Assembly: GCA_028823415.1 (NCBI GenBank)
Contig: JAPKBL010000003.1
Location: forward strand, 1-64,000
DNA from: Mariniblastus sp.
Lineage (GTDB): Bacteria; Planctomycetota; Planctomycetia; Pirellulales; Pirellulaceae
Reading direction: 5' to 3'
DNA: 64,000 bases
How positions within the stretch are numbered: the first letter of the stretch is position 1; every line of letters begins with the position of its first letter. The notes beneath the pieces are model-generated. The model did no database searches and was not told where the DNA came from. It saw nothing but the letters and a program-made list of their open reading frames with translations. Both the position numbers and the translations under genes were made by a program. Of this stretch, positions 1 to 8,783 are shown in pieces.

Positions 1-825
1 AATGTCGGTGAATTCCACACACGCGGGTGCCTTGAATACGGCACGCAAATGGTGGGCGGAGTGACTCCCGGCAAGGGTGGCCAGACGGTTGCCGAATTAC
101 CGGTTTTTGACACCGTGGAAGAAGCTCGATTCCAAACGGGTGCCAACGCGACGATGATATTTGTACCGCCGCCTTTTGCTGCCGATGCAATTCTGGAAGC
201 GATTGACGCCGAAATTGAAGTTGTGATTGCCGTGACAGAAGGTGTTCCGGTTATTGATATGGTTCGCGTCTATGAAGCTGCGAAAAAATCTAAATCTGTT
301 TTAGTCGGGCCAAACTGCCCCGGTGTAATCACTGCTGACGAATGTAAAATTGGAATTATGCCTGGCTACATTCACCAAAAAGGTTGCGTCGGAATTATGA
401 GTCGATCGGGAACACTGACCTATGAGGCAGTCTGGCAAACGTCAAGTCTGGGGCTGGGGCAAACGACTTGTGTCGGCCTCGGTGGAGATCCGATCGTCGG
501 AACCTCGTTCATTGACTGCCTACAGATGTTTCAGGATGACGACGAAACCGAAGCAATCCTAATGATGGGTGAGATCGGTGGAACGGCAGAGGAAGAAGCG
601 GCCGCTTATGTGAAAGCGCACATCACTAAGCCCGTTGCCGCCTTTATCGCTGGGCGAACCGCCCCTCCCGGAAAACGCATGGGGCATGCCGGAGCGATCA
701 TCAGTGGTGGCAAAGGAACGGCTGCGGAAAAGATCGCGGCCTTAGAGGCAGCGGGAATCGAAGTTGCGAGCAGCCCGGCTGATATGGGTGCCGCGATGAA
801 GCGAGCGATTGAAAAAGCCAACTAA
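1..825 (+). CDS. sucD: Succinyl-CoA ligase (ADP-forming) subunit alpha, 5' end cut off
   Basis: Alpha subunit of succinyl-CoA synthetase, which makes ATP from succinyl-CoA in the TCA cycle together with SucB/SucC. The reading frame is open from base 1; the first visible residues (NVGEFHTRG, then [16 protein letters not shown]) match the family's N-terminal CoA-binding region, so only a short N-terminal piece (roughly 15-20 residues of about 290) lies outside the window. GPNCPGVI lies in the middle. The C-terminal KRMGHAGAI carries the phosphohistidine of the ligase domain. The beta subunit is expected just upstream. The Met at base 49 is internal, not the start. The stop is TAA at 823-825, followed by 82 bases before a convergent gene. 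Confidence 0.95.
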   Translation, partial: NVGEFHTRGCLEYGTQMVGGVTPGKGGQTVAELPVFDTVEEARFQTGANATMIFVPPPFAADAILEAIDAEIEVVIAVTEGVPVIDMVRVYEAAKKSKSVLVGPNCPGVITADECKIGIMPGYIHQKGCVGIMSRSGTLTYEAVWQTSSLGLGQTTCVGLGGDPIVGTSFIDCLQMFQDDDETEAILMMGEIGGTAEEEAAAYVKAHITKPVAAFIAGRTAPPGKRMGHAGAIISGGKGTAAEKIAALEAAGIEVASSPADMGAAMKRAIEKAN

Positions 826-907
826 CCGCTTGTTGGCATGAACAATTTCTTTTCTTCGCGATCAGGCAAAAGCTGGGGCTTGAGCTAGGCAATGCCCGTT
901 CGAGGAT

Positions 908-1342
908 TCAGTTTGAGGGCATTAACGATTCTGTTATGAGCTCTTCAACGTCGCTTGTGCGGAGGCCCAGTTGTGTGAGGACGCCTTCGACTGGCGTTTC
1001 GGCTCGTGCCCATGGAAGTGGTTTACTTCTGTATTTGAATCTTACTTTTCCCCCAACAATGATGTTGGCACCATCAATCAACACGCGTTCTTTTATGAAT
1101 AGATTGATGCGCGAGTTTTGATTTAAGCTGACGGGCTTTAAAAAACGGAATTGAATTTTTGAGATTTCTAAGATCGAGTTTTGTTGAGAAACTTCAAATC
1201 CATTCCAGTCTTCAAACTCGATAATTTCAATTTCCCCTCTCGAGACGCCGTATTGAGTCGTTAGCCAGAGCCCGCATGAAATCAACGCGAATCCGAGAAA
1301 TAGCTGCCATAGCTTGAGTTGCGGTCTTTGGGAGGGCGGCAT
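908..1342 (-). CDS. Hypothetical membrane-anchored protein (144 aa)
   Basis: I do not recognise this protein. It has a short basic N-terminus, one hydrophobic segment at about residues 12-30 (LWQLFLGFALISCGLWLTT), and a mainly beta-predicted remainder with charged and hydrophobic residues alternating. This suggests a single-pass protein with an exported domain of about 110 residues. The start is ATG. It is convergent with sucD and lies about 300 bases downstream of the B3/B4-domain gene on the same strand, so it may have its own promoter. Function is unknown. Confidence 0.6.
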   Translation of the reverse strand: MPPSQRPQLKLWQLFLGFALISCGLWLTTQYGVSRGEIEIIEFEDWNGFEVSQQNSILEISKIQFRFLKPVSLNQNSRINLFIKERVLIDGANIIVGGKVRFKYRSKPLPWARAETPVEGVLTQLGLRTSDVEELITESLMPSN

Positions 1343-1650
1343 TTTGTATCCGGCTTTACAGATTTTTAAATTTGGTAGCAGTCTAAACCCGGTGCGAAAC
1401 TTCTAAGCGCATAAGGGGTTCAAATTTGAAATTCCCGCGCTGAACTAACTGCCGGCGTTGTCCCATTGATGATTTGAGGCGGGTTTCGGCGATTCGCATG
1501 TCCCGCAACATCGAACGCTGGAGCTCGTCTCACTTTTTCTTGTTCATGCATTTTTTTTGATTCTCTGTCAGGGGCGTACCGGTAGCGGATCGATCCGGTT
1601 CAAAAATCTCTGCGTTAGAAACCAATGTCAAATTCCTCCCGTTGGTTTGG
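1343..1650. other. Intergenic, 308 bases
   Basis: Lies between two leftward genes. It has T-rich stretches, and a short open frame crosses it on the + strand, but that frame overlaps the B3/B4 gene and has no recognisable product. I see no RNA gene or convincing terminator. It probably holds the promoter for the 908-1342 gene. Confidence 0.4.
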
Positions 1651-2271
1651 TCAAACGAATCGAGTTGTTCCGAACTCGCTTAGTAGCTCGCAGTACCATT
1701 GAGAAACAGCTGAGCAGTATCCTGTCAGCGACTGAGTGCCCCAGATGACCGACAGCGTTCTTTTCGTCTGCGGCGATGTCTTGGTTCTTTGAGAATCTTT
1801 TACTGCATTCGCACACGCTCCAGCGCGATCGAAGAGGCACAACAGTCCATCAAGTTTAATCGTTTGTCCGGCTTGATTAAAGATGTACGTCGAGTCTTCC
1901 GGCGCAATACGAATCCCAAATGGTTCTGACGCTAAATCCAGATCGATGACACTAATCGGCAAACCGCTATGGAGGGAAACGACGTTGCAGATATCGACGG
2001 GAAGGTTGATTGGAGTCAGTGTGTTTTTCTCAACTGCTTGTCGGAGGTATTCTGAGGCCGGTTTGCCGCGCCCGGTTGGTTTGTAGCCACCCAAGCGAAG
2101 CATGTCGCGGACATGAGGTTTGACATCCGGGGCAGCGGAAAAGGGGACGGTTTGTGGGAAAGCTAGTTTTTCGGTGAGTGCAATTGGGGATGGTGTTTCA
2201 CCGATGGTCTGTTTGAACTCGGTAACTACGACCGCGGTTTCAAGTAAGGGGTGCTCGTCGATAACTAACAT
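1651..2271 (-). CDS. B3/B4 tRNA-binding domain protein (PheT-like editing domain)
   Basis: Stand-alone B3/B4 domain, the fold found in the beta subunit of phenylalanyl-tRNA synthetase. Free-standing members may act in tRNA editing or amino-acid recognition, but their role is not settled. The signature stretch is clear: a conserved Gly-Lys segment, then PVDICNVVSLHSGLPISVID, a Leu-rich strand, and KRTLSVIWGT near the end. At 206 aa it has the usual length for the free-standing family (about 200-230). A TTG lies at 2292, but ATG 2271, with a weak GAGG about 15 bases upstream, is the better start. It is 36 bases downstream of the DUF5989 gene on the same strand and may share its transcript. Confidence 0.75.
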   Translation of the reverse strand: MLVIDEHPLLETAVVVTEFKQTIGETPSPIALTEKLAFPQTVPFSAAPDVKPHVRDMLRLGGYKPTGRGKPASEYLRQAVEKNTLTPINLPVDICNVVSLHSGLPISVIDLDLASEPFGIRIAPEDSTYIFNQAGQTIKLDGLLCLFDRAGACANAVKDSQRTKTSPQTKRTLSVIWGTQSLTGYCSAVSQWYCELLSEFGTTRFV

Positions 2272-2307
2272 GGATAGTTTAGCTGCCCTCAAAAAGGTCA
2301 GGGTTCG

Positions 2308-2520
2308 TCAAAATAAAACGTAGATGAAAGGGCCAATGGCAGTTCCGGTTAAGGCAATGAAAAGGCTAAACAACAGCAAGATAAGAAAAATCGGAGTCAA
2401 CCACCATTTCTTGTTGTGAATTAAAAAGTCACCAAACTCGATCAAGAACCCAGGAGGTTTGGATTTTGATTTATCCAGAAACCTAATTGATTCAGTATTT
2501 TTTTGTTCGGTTGAATTCAC
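2308..2520 (-). CDS. DUF5989 small membrane protein
   Basis: A 70-residue protein with a hydrophilic N-terminal third, an IHNKKWWLTP junction, and one long hydrophobic segment running nearly to the C-terminus (PIFLILLLFSLFIALTG, then IGPFIYVLF). The KKWWL-P pattern followed by a single membrane helix and a terminal APFIY-like motif is typical of DUF5989. Members usually lie next to a NodU-type carbamoyltransferase and an SGNH hydrolase, as here. The start codon is GTG, 4 bases after the carbamoyltransferase stop, so the two are probably translationally coupled. It may anchor or partner the carbamoyltransferase; that is inference. Confidence 0.8.
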   Translation of the reverse strand: MNSTEQKNTESIRFLDKSKSKPPGFLIEFGDFLIHNKKWWLTPIFLILLLFSLFIALTGTAIGPFIYVLF

Positions 2521-2524
2521 GAAA

Positions 2525-4516
2525 TCAATATTGTCTAAAGTAGCTGGTCTTATCGGTCGTTGGGGTTCGCGGCTGCCAATAAGATATCGTTTTCTGAATT
2601 GATTGGGAAATGGGGATCGGTTCGTTTTTTAATTTCCATCGGTTGCGTAGCAGGCTAAGGGGGAAAACACAGAGGTAGTAAACCAGTAATAAGGCGGTTT
2701 TCGATATTGCCCATCGTACTGGAAAAGTCAGTATTTCCCACGCATGGAAGCTGCGGTTTAACCAAGTGATTTTTTGTTTTTGCGGAGGTGACTCAATTTT
2801 TGCCTCTGGTTGGTCTTCCTTGACCAGATAAAAGTTTCCAATTGCCAGAGTATCGAGGTTTGTTTTCATGAAACATCGGTAGGCGTCATCCGGCGAGCAG
2901 ACAATCGGTTCCCCACGAACGTTGAAGCTAGTATTTACGAGCATCGGACAGTCGGTTCTAGTTCGAAAACGATCCAGTAATTGGTGAAGGATCGGGTTGT
3001 CGACCGAAGCAATGGTTTGAATTCGCGACGAACGGTCGACGTGCGTAATACCTGGAAACATTGTCGTCGGCACGGCGGGTTGCAGAAAGGCGGCGAAAGA
3101 CATTAGGGGGGACGGATGATCGGTTGAAAACCACTTCGCGGATTCCTCTTGGAGAATGACGGGGGCAAAAGGGCGAAACGGTTCTCGGAATTTAACCGTT
3201 CGGTTTAGCTGGTCTTGAATGTTCTTTGGACGCGGGTCTGCGAGAATGCTTCGGTTCCCGAGCGCTCGAGGTCCGAATTCCATGCGATTCTGAAACCACC
3301 CGATGATCTTTTCGTTGGATAAATCGTCCGCCACTGCATCTGTCAATTCGACGGAGGAAAGCTCCTGGAAATTCGCATTGTGCTTGGTTAGGGCGTCACG
3401 GATTTGGGTGTTGGAATATTGCGGACCCAGAAACGGCGATGCAGCAGCAGTCTTGTTTCTTGGGTTTTCGAGTATTTGGTGCCACGTAAACAAAGCTGCT
3501 CCTATGGCGCCTCCGGCATCTCCGGGGGCTGCGTTGACCCAAATCTTTTTAAACCGGCTCTCTCGGAGTAATTTGCCATTGGCAACGCAATTTAACGCGA
3601 CTCCCCCGGCGATGCAGAGCTGATCGCATTGCGTCGATTCATGCAAGTGATTGGCTATTTTCAGAAGTGCGGATTCGATGACTAATTGAATCGAAGCGGC
3701 AAGGTTTTTCTCTCGTTGCGTAAGGGGAGATTCCGGCGTTCTTGGAGGTCCATCGAAAAGCTGGTCGAACTTGGACGAAGTCATCTTGCGTCCTGTGCAA
3801 TAATCAAAGAATTCCTGGTTCAGTTGAAAAGACCCGTCGGACTGTAAATCGATTAGGTTTTCAAGAATTACGTCAGCGTATTCCGGTGTGCCCAACGGCG
3901 CCAGTCCCATCAGTTTGCCTTCCCCACTGTTGACTTGAAATCCACAGAAGTAGGTAAACGCAGAATACAGCAGCCCGAGGGAATCGGGAAAGCGAAGCTC
4001 GCTGTGTAGCTGGATTTTTGAGTCAACGCCAAGTCCGATCGCAGTTGTCGTCCATTCCCCGGCTCCATCAACGGTTAAGATGGCCGCTTTTTCAAATGGA
4101 GATTGATAAAATGCGCTGGCCGCATGCGATTGGTGGTGTTCGACAAAGAGAATTCGTTTTCGATATCGTCCGTTCAGGCCTTTCGCGATCACCCGAGAAA
4201 GGTAGAGCTTACTCCGCAGCCAAATGGGAATTGAAGTCATGAACGATTCAAGGCCTCGGGGAGCGTGTGCGAGGTGAGTCTCAAGGATTCGTTCGAATTT
4301 TAAAAACGGTTTTTCATAAAATACGACGTGATCAAGTTCCTCAATTTCTCGGCCTGCCTGGGCGAGACAAAATGCAATTGCTTGATGGGGAAATCCGGAT
4401 TCGTGTTTTTTTCGCGTAAAACGTTCTTCTTGTGCCGCGGCGACAACGACCCCATCGACCACCAAGGCGGCCGCAGAGTCGTGATAAAAAGCGGAGATGC
4501 CGAGAATTACGGACAT
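2525..4516 (-). CDS. Carbamoyltransferase, NodU/CmcH family, with C-terminal membrane extension
   Basis: ATP-dependent O-carbamoyltransferase: a Kae1-like domain makes carbamoyl-adenylate from carbamoyl phosphate and passes it to a hydroxyl of a sugar or other small molecule. Family marks are ILGISAFYHDSAAALV at the N-terminus, the metal-binding EHHQSHAASAF, LTVDGAGEW, GPRALGNRSILADPRP, and NTSFNVRGEPIVCSPDDA near the end of the catalytic part. I chose ATG 4516 (663 aa); an open frame runs to 4603, but its extra 29 residues match nothing in the family. After the catalytic core come about 80 extra residues with a strongly hydrophobic stretch (TALLLVYYLCVFPLSLL), so the enzyme may be membrane-associated. 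It is divergent from the SGNH hydrolase (118 bases between starts) and followed by DUF5989. The acceptor substrate cannot be told from sequence. Confidence 0.9.
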   Translation of the reverse strand: MSVILGISAFYHDSAAALVVDGVVVAAAQEERFTRKKHESGFPHQAIAFCLAQAGREIEELDHVVFYEKPFLKFERILETHLAHAPRGLESFMTSIPIWLRSKLYLSRVIAKGLNGRYRKRILFVEHHQSHAASAFYQSPFEKAAILTVDGAGEWTTTAIGLGVDSKIQLHSELRFPDSLGLLYSAFTYFCGFQVNSGEGKLMGLAPLGTPEYADVILENLIDLQSDGSFQLNQEFFDYCTGRKMTSSKFDQLFDGPPRTPESPLTQREKNLAASIQLVIESALLKIANHLHESTQCDQLCIAGGVALNCVANGKLLRESRFKKIWVNAAPGDAGGAIGAALFTWHQILENPRNKTAAASPFLGPQYSNTQIRDALTKHNANFQELSSVELTDAVADDLSNEKIIGWFQNRMEFGPRALGNRSILADPRPKNIQDQLNRTVKFREPFRPFAPVILQEESAKWFSTDHPSPLMSFAAFLQPAVPTTMFPGITHVDRSSRIQTIASVDNPILHQLLDRFRTRTDCPMLVNTSFNVRGEPIVCSPDDAYRCFMKTNLDTLAIGNFYLVKEDQPEAKIESPPQKQKITWLNRSFHAWEILTFPVRWAISKTALLLVYYLCVFPLSLLRNRWKLKNEPIPISQSIQKTISYWQPRTPTTDKTSYFRQY

Positions 4517-4634
4517 TGAATCATTAGCTCTCACATGACAACGTAAAACTGGATTATACTTCTGACGGCTTGCGGAGGAACTACGATGGTGGGGGAATCT
4601 CACAAGCTATTTGAAAATAGGGCGAGGGGGCGGA

Positions 4635-6110
4635 GTGTCAGATAATCAGGTGGTGCCAGTGAAATCGTGGAAGCGTTCGCTCTCGTTCCGAATGGGAGCG
4701 ATCGCTATCGGGTTGTTGCCGTTATTGTTTTTAGAGTTGGTGCTCTGGGGGTGGGGCTGGCAAAGTTCGGATGCGGTCACCGATCCCTACATTGGATTTA
4801 CCGAAATACGCCCGCTTTTCGAGGTGAATGCGGCGGGAGCCGAATACGAGATCGCGTCTAATCGGATGCCTTTGTTTTGCGAAGCAAAATTTCCGGCGGC
4901 CAAGGCAAATAACGAATTTCGAATTTTTTGCATTGGTGGATCGACGGTTCAGGGGCGCCCTTTCGCTCCCGATACCTCGTTTTCTAAATGGCTTCAGTTG
5001 CGGCTTGAAAAACTCGATTCCAACAAAAAATGGACGGTCGTGAATTGCGGCGGGGTTTCGTATGCGAGTTATCGATTGGTTCCGATTGTTGACGAAATTC
5101 TCGACTATGGCCCTGATTTAATTATTCTCTACACCGGCCAGAATGAATTTTTAGAGGACCGGACCTACGGCCTGGTCAAGGAGACACCCAGCTGGATTGG
5201 ACGCACCCACGATCGACTATCGAGCATCAAATCTTATGCGTTTTTGAGAGCGAGTTGGATGGAGGCAAAAGCGGGGATTGGGGAGCCGAAAAATGTCTTG
5301 CCAACGGACGTCGAAGCAAGATTGGATTTTCGAGGTGGGCTGGAAAAATACGTTCGCGATGACAGCTGGCGGGGAAATGTAGTTGAACATTTCGAGCAAA
5401 ATTTGAATGCGATGGTTCGTGCGATTCAAGCGGCAGATGTTCCGTTAATTCTGTGTAATCCAGTCACTAACTTAAGAGACGCGTCGCCGTTCAAGAGCCA
5501 GCACTCATCGAGCATGACCGATTCCCAGGTTGCAAGATTCGAATCCGAATGGCAGGCTTTAATAGCAGGAACGGAAGCGAGAGTAGAGTGGGTTGAGATG
5601 AGAGACCAGTTGGAGGCGCTGGTTGAGATGAACCCCCGGCATGCCGAAGCTCACTATCGACTTGGGCAGGTCTATCAGCAATTGGGTCAGTTGAAATCCG
5701 CGCGGGAGCATTTGGTTTTAGCCAAAGAAGAGGATGTTTGTCCTTTGCGAATTGTGGAACCCATGTATCGTGCAATTAACCGAGTGGCAAAAGGGAGTGC
5801 CGTGCCTGTTGTGGACGTTAAATCATTTTTTGAGTCGGTCGCGCCCGATGGGATTCCCGGGCGCGAATCGCTGCTGGATCACGTCCACCCAACTATTTTC
5901 GGACATCAGCAAATTTCGGAATTGCTGTTACTGGAGATGATTGAGCAGAGACTCGTCGAGGTCAAAGCTGGGCTGCCAGATTGTGGTGAAGTTTTTGAAA
6001 ATCATTTGGAGTCATTACCCTTCATTTATTTTGAATTGGGGAAGGATCGACTCGCTGGATTAAAGCGTTGGGCCGAAGGGAAAGTGACTCGCGCGCGAGA
6101 ACCCCGGTAG
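4635..6110 (+). CDS. SGNH/GDSL hydrolase-like protein with internal TPR
   Basis: Exported or membrane-anchored esterase-like protein. One hydrophobic segment lies at about residues 20-42. SGNH blocks: IFCIGGSTVQG (Ser near residue 103), the Asn block in YTGQNEF, and the catalytic Asp/His pair in LLDHVHPTIFGH close to the end. Between the last two blocks is a TPR-like stretch (AEAHYRLGQVYQQLGQLKSA and flanks, about residues 325-365), so the repeat is inserted inside the hydrolase domain. The frame is open from a TTG at 4611; GTG 4635 after a G-rich stretch looks better, and ATG 4692 is possible. It is divergent from the carbamoyltransferase and DUF5989 genes, usual companions of this family. 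It might act on a carbamoylated or acylated glycan; that is a guess. Confidence 0.8.
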   Translation: MSDNQVVPVKSWKRSLSFRMGAIAIGLLPLLFLELVLWGWGWQSSDAVTDPYIGFTEIRPLFEVNAAGAEYEIASNRMPLFCEAKFPAAKANNEFRIFCIGGSTVQGRPFAPDTSFSKWLQLRLEKLDSNKKWTVVNCGGVSYASYRLVPIVDEILDYGPDLIILYTGQNEFLEDRTYGLVKETPSWIGRTHDRLSSIKSYAFLRASWMEAKAGIGEPKNVLPTDVEARLDFRGGLEKYVRDDSWRGNVVEHFEQNLNAMVRAIQAADVPLILCNPVTNLRDASPFKSQHSSSMTDSQVARFESEWQALIAGTEARVEWVEMRDQLEALVEMNPRHAEAHYRLGQVYQQLGQLKSAREHLVLAKEEDVCPLRIVEPMYRAINRVAKGSAVPVVDVKSFFESVAPDGIPGRESLLDHVHPTIFGHQQISELLLLEMIEQRLVEVKAGLPDCGEVFENHLESLPFIYFELGKDRLAGLKRWAEGKVTRAREPR

Positions 6111-6131
6111 AGCTTGTTGGGCAAATCGAAG

Positions 6132-8588
6132 CTAAAATAGTTTTTCCAAAACGCCATCCGAATCGGCGCGAAATGGAAGCCAGTGAATGGCGTATTTCTC
6201 GATTGAGATGTCACTCTTGCGGGGCGCAAGTTGATGCTCGGTGTATTCGAGATTTTCGACAGACAGTTTATTACTAAGGCGATTGACATCCTCTTTGAAT
6301 TCTTGATTCAGAGCTTCGATTTCGGATTCTAATTCCTTGAGCTCACTCTCGGCTCGTCTGATATCCGATTTTTCTTTCGAAGACCGACTGTAGGACCGGA
6401 CGGATGAAGAGGCGTTGCGGGTAGACCGCCGCCCCATGAGAACGCCGACAAGCGTTGTTCCGAGTGTCGTCAGTAAAGAGGTCCGGCTTTGCTCATATTG
6501 TTCGGTTTGGATTTCGACTTTATCCTCAGCGCGTCTGATTCTCCCCTCGAGGGTGGCGAAACGTTTTTCATGTTTTTTTCTAAGTTTATCCACTTCGTCA
6601 TCGCGGTGCTCGGAGGCCATTTGTTCAATGCGAATCTTGAAGTCGCCAAGGGTTTCTTCCGCGTCAGAGTATTGTTTCAGTTCTTCGCATTTCCATACCG
6701 TTAGTTCGTGTTTTCGGTATAAAAAATCAACGAGAGACTTTTTCCAGTGTGTGTAGTTTTTCGAAGTTTGTAACTCTGGAATTGGAGTTGAGAGCGTCAT
6801 CCCATCGGTGGGGGTTGGGGATGTATTGAGAGGTTTCGCAACCTCCTGCGATTTTTCCCACACTTCGTTGGGCATGTCACCTGTGTGAATGAACGTTAAT
6901 AGGGAGCGATCGAGCCACTGGTCGATGTGGTAGGAGGCTCTTACGTAATGCAGGCGTCCGGTCGCGAATAGGCCAGGCTGAAAGACAACGCGATCGTTGG
7001 ACTGGGTCGTGCTGCGGGGTTGGACAATCAATTGAGGGATTGAATTCGGTATCATCGCCTGAATTTGCGAGGTCGACGGAGTGGGGGCTTGCAGGACGGC
7101 GGGGCTTGGTTGAAACGGAGTTTCGGAGGACGTTGTTTTGTCAGTCGACTCCGTAGCCGGTGGGTTGGTGTTGTGTAGCTGGGTTAACTTTTGCAACTGG
7201 TTTCGCGTCAGGGGCCCCCGAAGATAGGACATAGCCCACCGCGTTTCGAAGAGGACCGGGTGATCCTCGTGAACATTGTTCATGAGAAATACACGGCTTC
7301 CAAGGCCCGCCAGAGTTTTTTCCATTTGTCCTCGATCGAATTTTGCTCCGGCATGAGCAGAGGCTCCCTCGAGGCCTTCGAGGACTCTCATTTTGTCGCG
7401 CTCAGTTTGCAATCGTCCTAGAAACCAGGTGCCCGCATTGGAAAGCCCTTTGTAGTCGAGGTCGACAGGGTTTTGAGTTGCAAGAACGCAGCCCAATCCA
7501 TAGGCGCGAGCCTGTTTAAGTAACGTCAGCATCGGCCGCTTGGAGGGAGGGTTTTTGGTGGGTGGGAAATATCCGAAGACTTCATCCATGTAGAGGATCG
7601 CCCGCAAGCTGGAAGTTCCCGCTTGAGACCGCATCCAAGTGATCATCTCATTGAGGATCAGCGTCACAAAAAACATCCGCTCATTTTCTGATAAATGTGC
7701 GATTGAAATGATCGAAATGCACGGTTTTCCGGCTTCGGTGTGCAACATTTTTTTAATGTCGATCGGTTCTCCTTGCATCCAGCTGGAAAAGGATGGAGAG
7801 GCAAGGAGGTTGTTTAGTGTCATCGCCAGTGATTGACGATCTTTTCGAGAGCAAAAATCTTCTAATTCCAAAATGCCAAAACGCTCGAAAGGAGGGTCGA
7901 GGATTTGTTGAATCAGCTGAGCGAGGTCTAGATCTTGTTGTTGTTTCCAATGGTGATCGAGGATTTTAGAAATTAAAATATGTTCGGAGGAATTGATCGG
8001 GTCGGCTTCGATGCCAATCAGTCCGAGAAGTCCCGAGACGGCGGAGCTAATTTTTTCATTAAGTGAGTCTGTTTGGTTGATGATCTCTGGAGCAGGCGCT
8101 GCGAATGATTTAAGGATGTTTAGCGGGCGTCCCGAGTTGCTGCCGGGCGTGTAGATTCGCATCTCGATTTTTTCCCGCATTCTTTTGATGCGATCACCGT
8201 CCTGACCCCATCCGGCCAAACCATTCTTCCATTTCTCTGCTTCTTCTTTGGCGAATTCTTCGTTGGAAAGCCCCTTTCGGTTTGCCTGGCCTTCATCAAT
8301 CCAGGGGAGGAATTCTTCCGCGCTAAGTCCGGGGAATGTTAAGAGTAAATTTGAGATATCGCCTTTAGGGTCGATAACAATCGCCGGGATATTGTCCATC
8401 GCGGCTTCTTCGAGCAAGTCAATGCACAGACCGGTTTTCCCGCTTCCAGTCATGCCGACTACGACGGCATGCGTGCAGAGATCGCGGGAATCGTACAGGA
8501 GGTGTTGGTCGGTTCGCTCACGGCGATCCATGTCGTATTGTTTGCCCAGATAAAACTGGCCTAGTTTTTCAAAGGTTTCGTCCTGCAT
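6132..8588 (-). CDS. HerA/FtsK-type P-loop ATPase with C-terminal coiled coil
   Basis: A large ATPase of the HerA/VirB4 (DUF87-like) group. Walker A is VVVGMTGSGKTG (about residues 42-53) and Walker B is AILYMDEVFG (about 330-339). KQARAYGLGCVLATQNPVDL follows, as in HerA-type proteins where it contacts the neighbouring subunit. After about residue 460 comes a Pro/Ser/Thr-rich linker, a conserved-looking block (FATGRLHYVRASYHIDQWL), then a long charged heptad-like region at about 640-790. A glycine-rich LLTTLGTTLVGVLMG segment and a Ser/Arg stretch interrupt that region. ATG 8588 (818 aa) is preferred over TTG 8597. Such proteins are common in planctomycetes and many other bacteria; their job is unclear. 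It ends 21 bases from the convergent SGNH gene and is monocistronic. Confidence 0.8.
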   Translation of the reverse strand: MQDETFEKLGQFYLGKQYDMDRRERTDQHLLYDSRDLCTHAVVVGMTGSGKTGLCIDLLEEAAMDNIPAIVIDPKGDISNLLLTFPGLSAEEFLPWIDEGQANRKGLSNEEFAKEEAEKWKNGLAGWGQDGDRIKRMREKIEMRIYTPGSNSGRPLNILKSFAAPAPEIINQTDSLNEKISSAVSGLLGLIGIEADPINSSEHILISKILDHHWKQQQDLDLAQLIQQILDPPFERFGILELEDFCSRKDRQSLAMTLNNLLASPSFSSWMQGEPIDIKKMLHTEAGKPCISIISIAHLSENERMFFVTLILNEMITWMRSQAGTSSLRAILYMDEVFGYFPPTKNPPSKRPMLTLLKQARAYGLGCVLATQNPVDLDYKGLSNAGTWFLGRLQTERDKMRVLEGLEGASAHAGAKFDRGQMEKTLAGLGSRVFLMNNVHEDHPVLFETRWAMSYLRGPLTRNQLQKLTQLHNTNPPATESTDKTTSSETPFQPSPAVLQAPTPSTSQIQAMIPNSIPQLIVQPRSTTQSNDRVVFQPGLFATGRLHYVRASYHIDQWLDRSLLTFIHTGDMPNEVWEKSQEVAKPLNTSPTPTDGMTLSTPIPELQTSKNYTHWKKSLVDFLYRKHELTVWKCEELKQYSDAEETLGDFKIRIEQMASEHRDDEVDKLRKKHEKRFATLEGRIRRAEDKVEIQTEQYEQSRTSLLTTLGTTLVGVLMGRRSTRNASSSVRSYSRSSKEKSDIRRAESELKELESEIEALNQEFKEDVNRLSNKLSVENLEYTEHQLAPRKSDISIEKYAIHWLPFRADSDGVLEKLF

Positions 8589-8783
8589 CGGTTTCAATTC
8601 CTGCAGCGGTGTTTTCTAAGTCCGAAATAAAGTATGGCGTTGGAGGCCGGGATTTCCAACCCGTGCCGCTGTTGTACTTTATAGACTCGGGGGGCGATGA
8701 ATCAAATCAGTCCTACTGACAAGTCAGGAGCCAATTCGTATGATCAGGCGAAGTCGAATGGTATTGAGTAGAAGGTCTTAAAT

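Noticed and set aside
1557..1748. Short open frame on the + strand near 1557-1748
   Set aside because: It overlaps the B3/B4 gene antisense and has no family likeness.
1651..1760. Frameshift near the end of the B3/B4 gene
   Set aside because: The tail after VIWG resembles the usual family ending, and the other frames give less likely sequence.
4517..4603. Longer carbamoyltransferase start at 4603
   Set aside because: The family begins at MSVILGISAFYHD; the 29 extra residues are not family-like.
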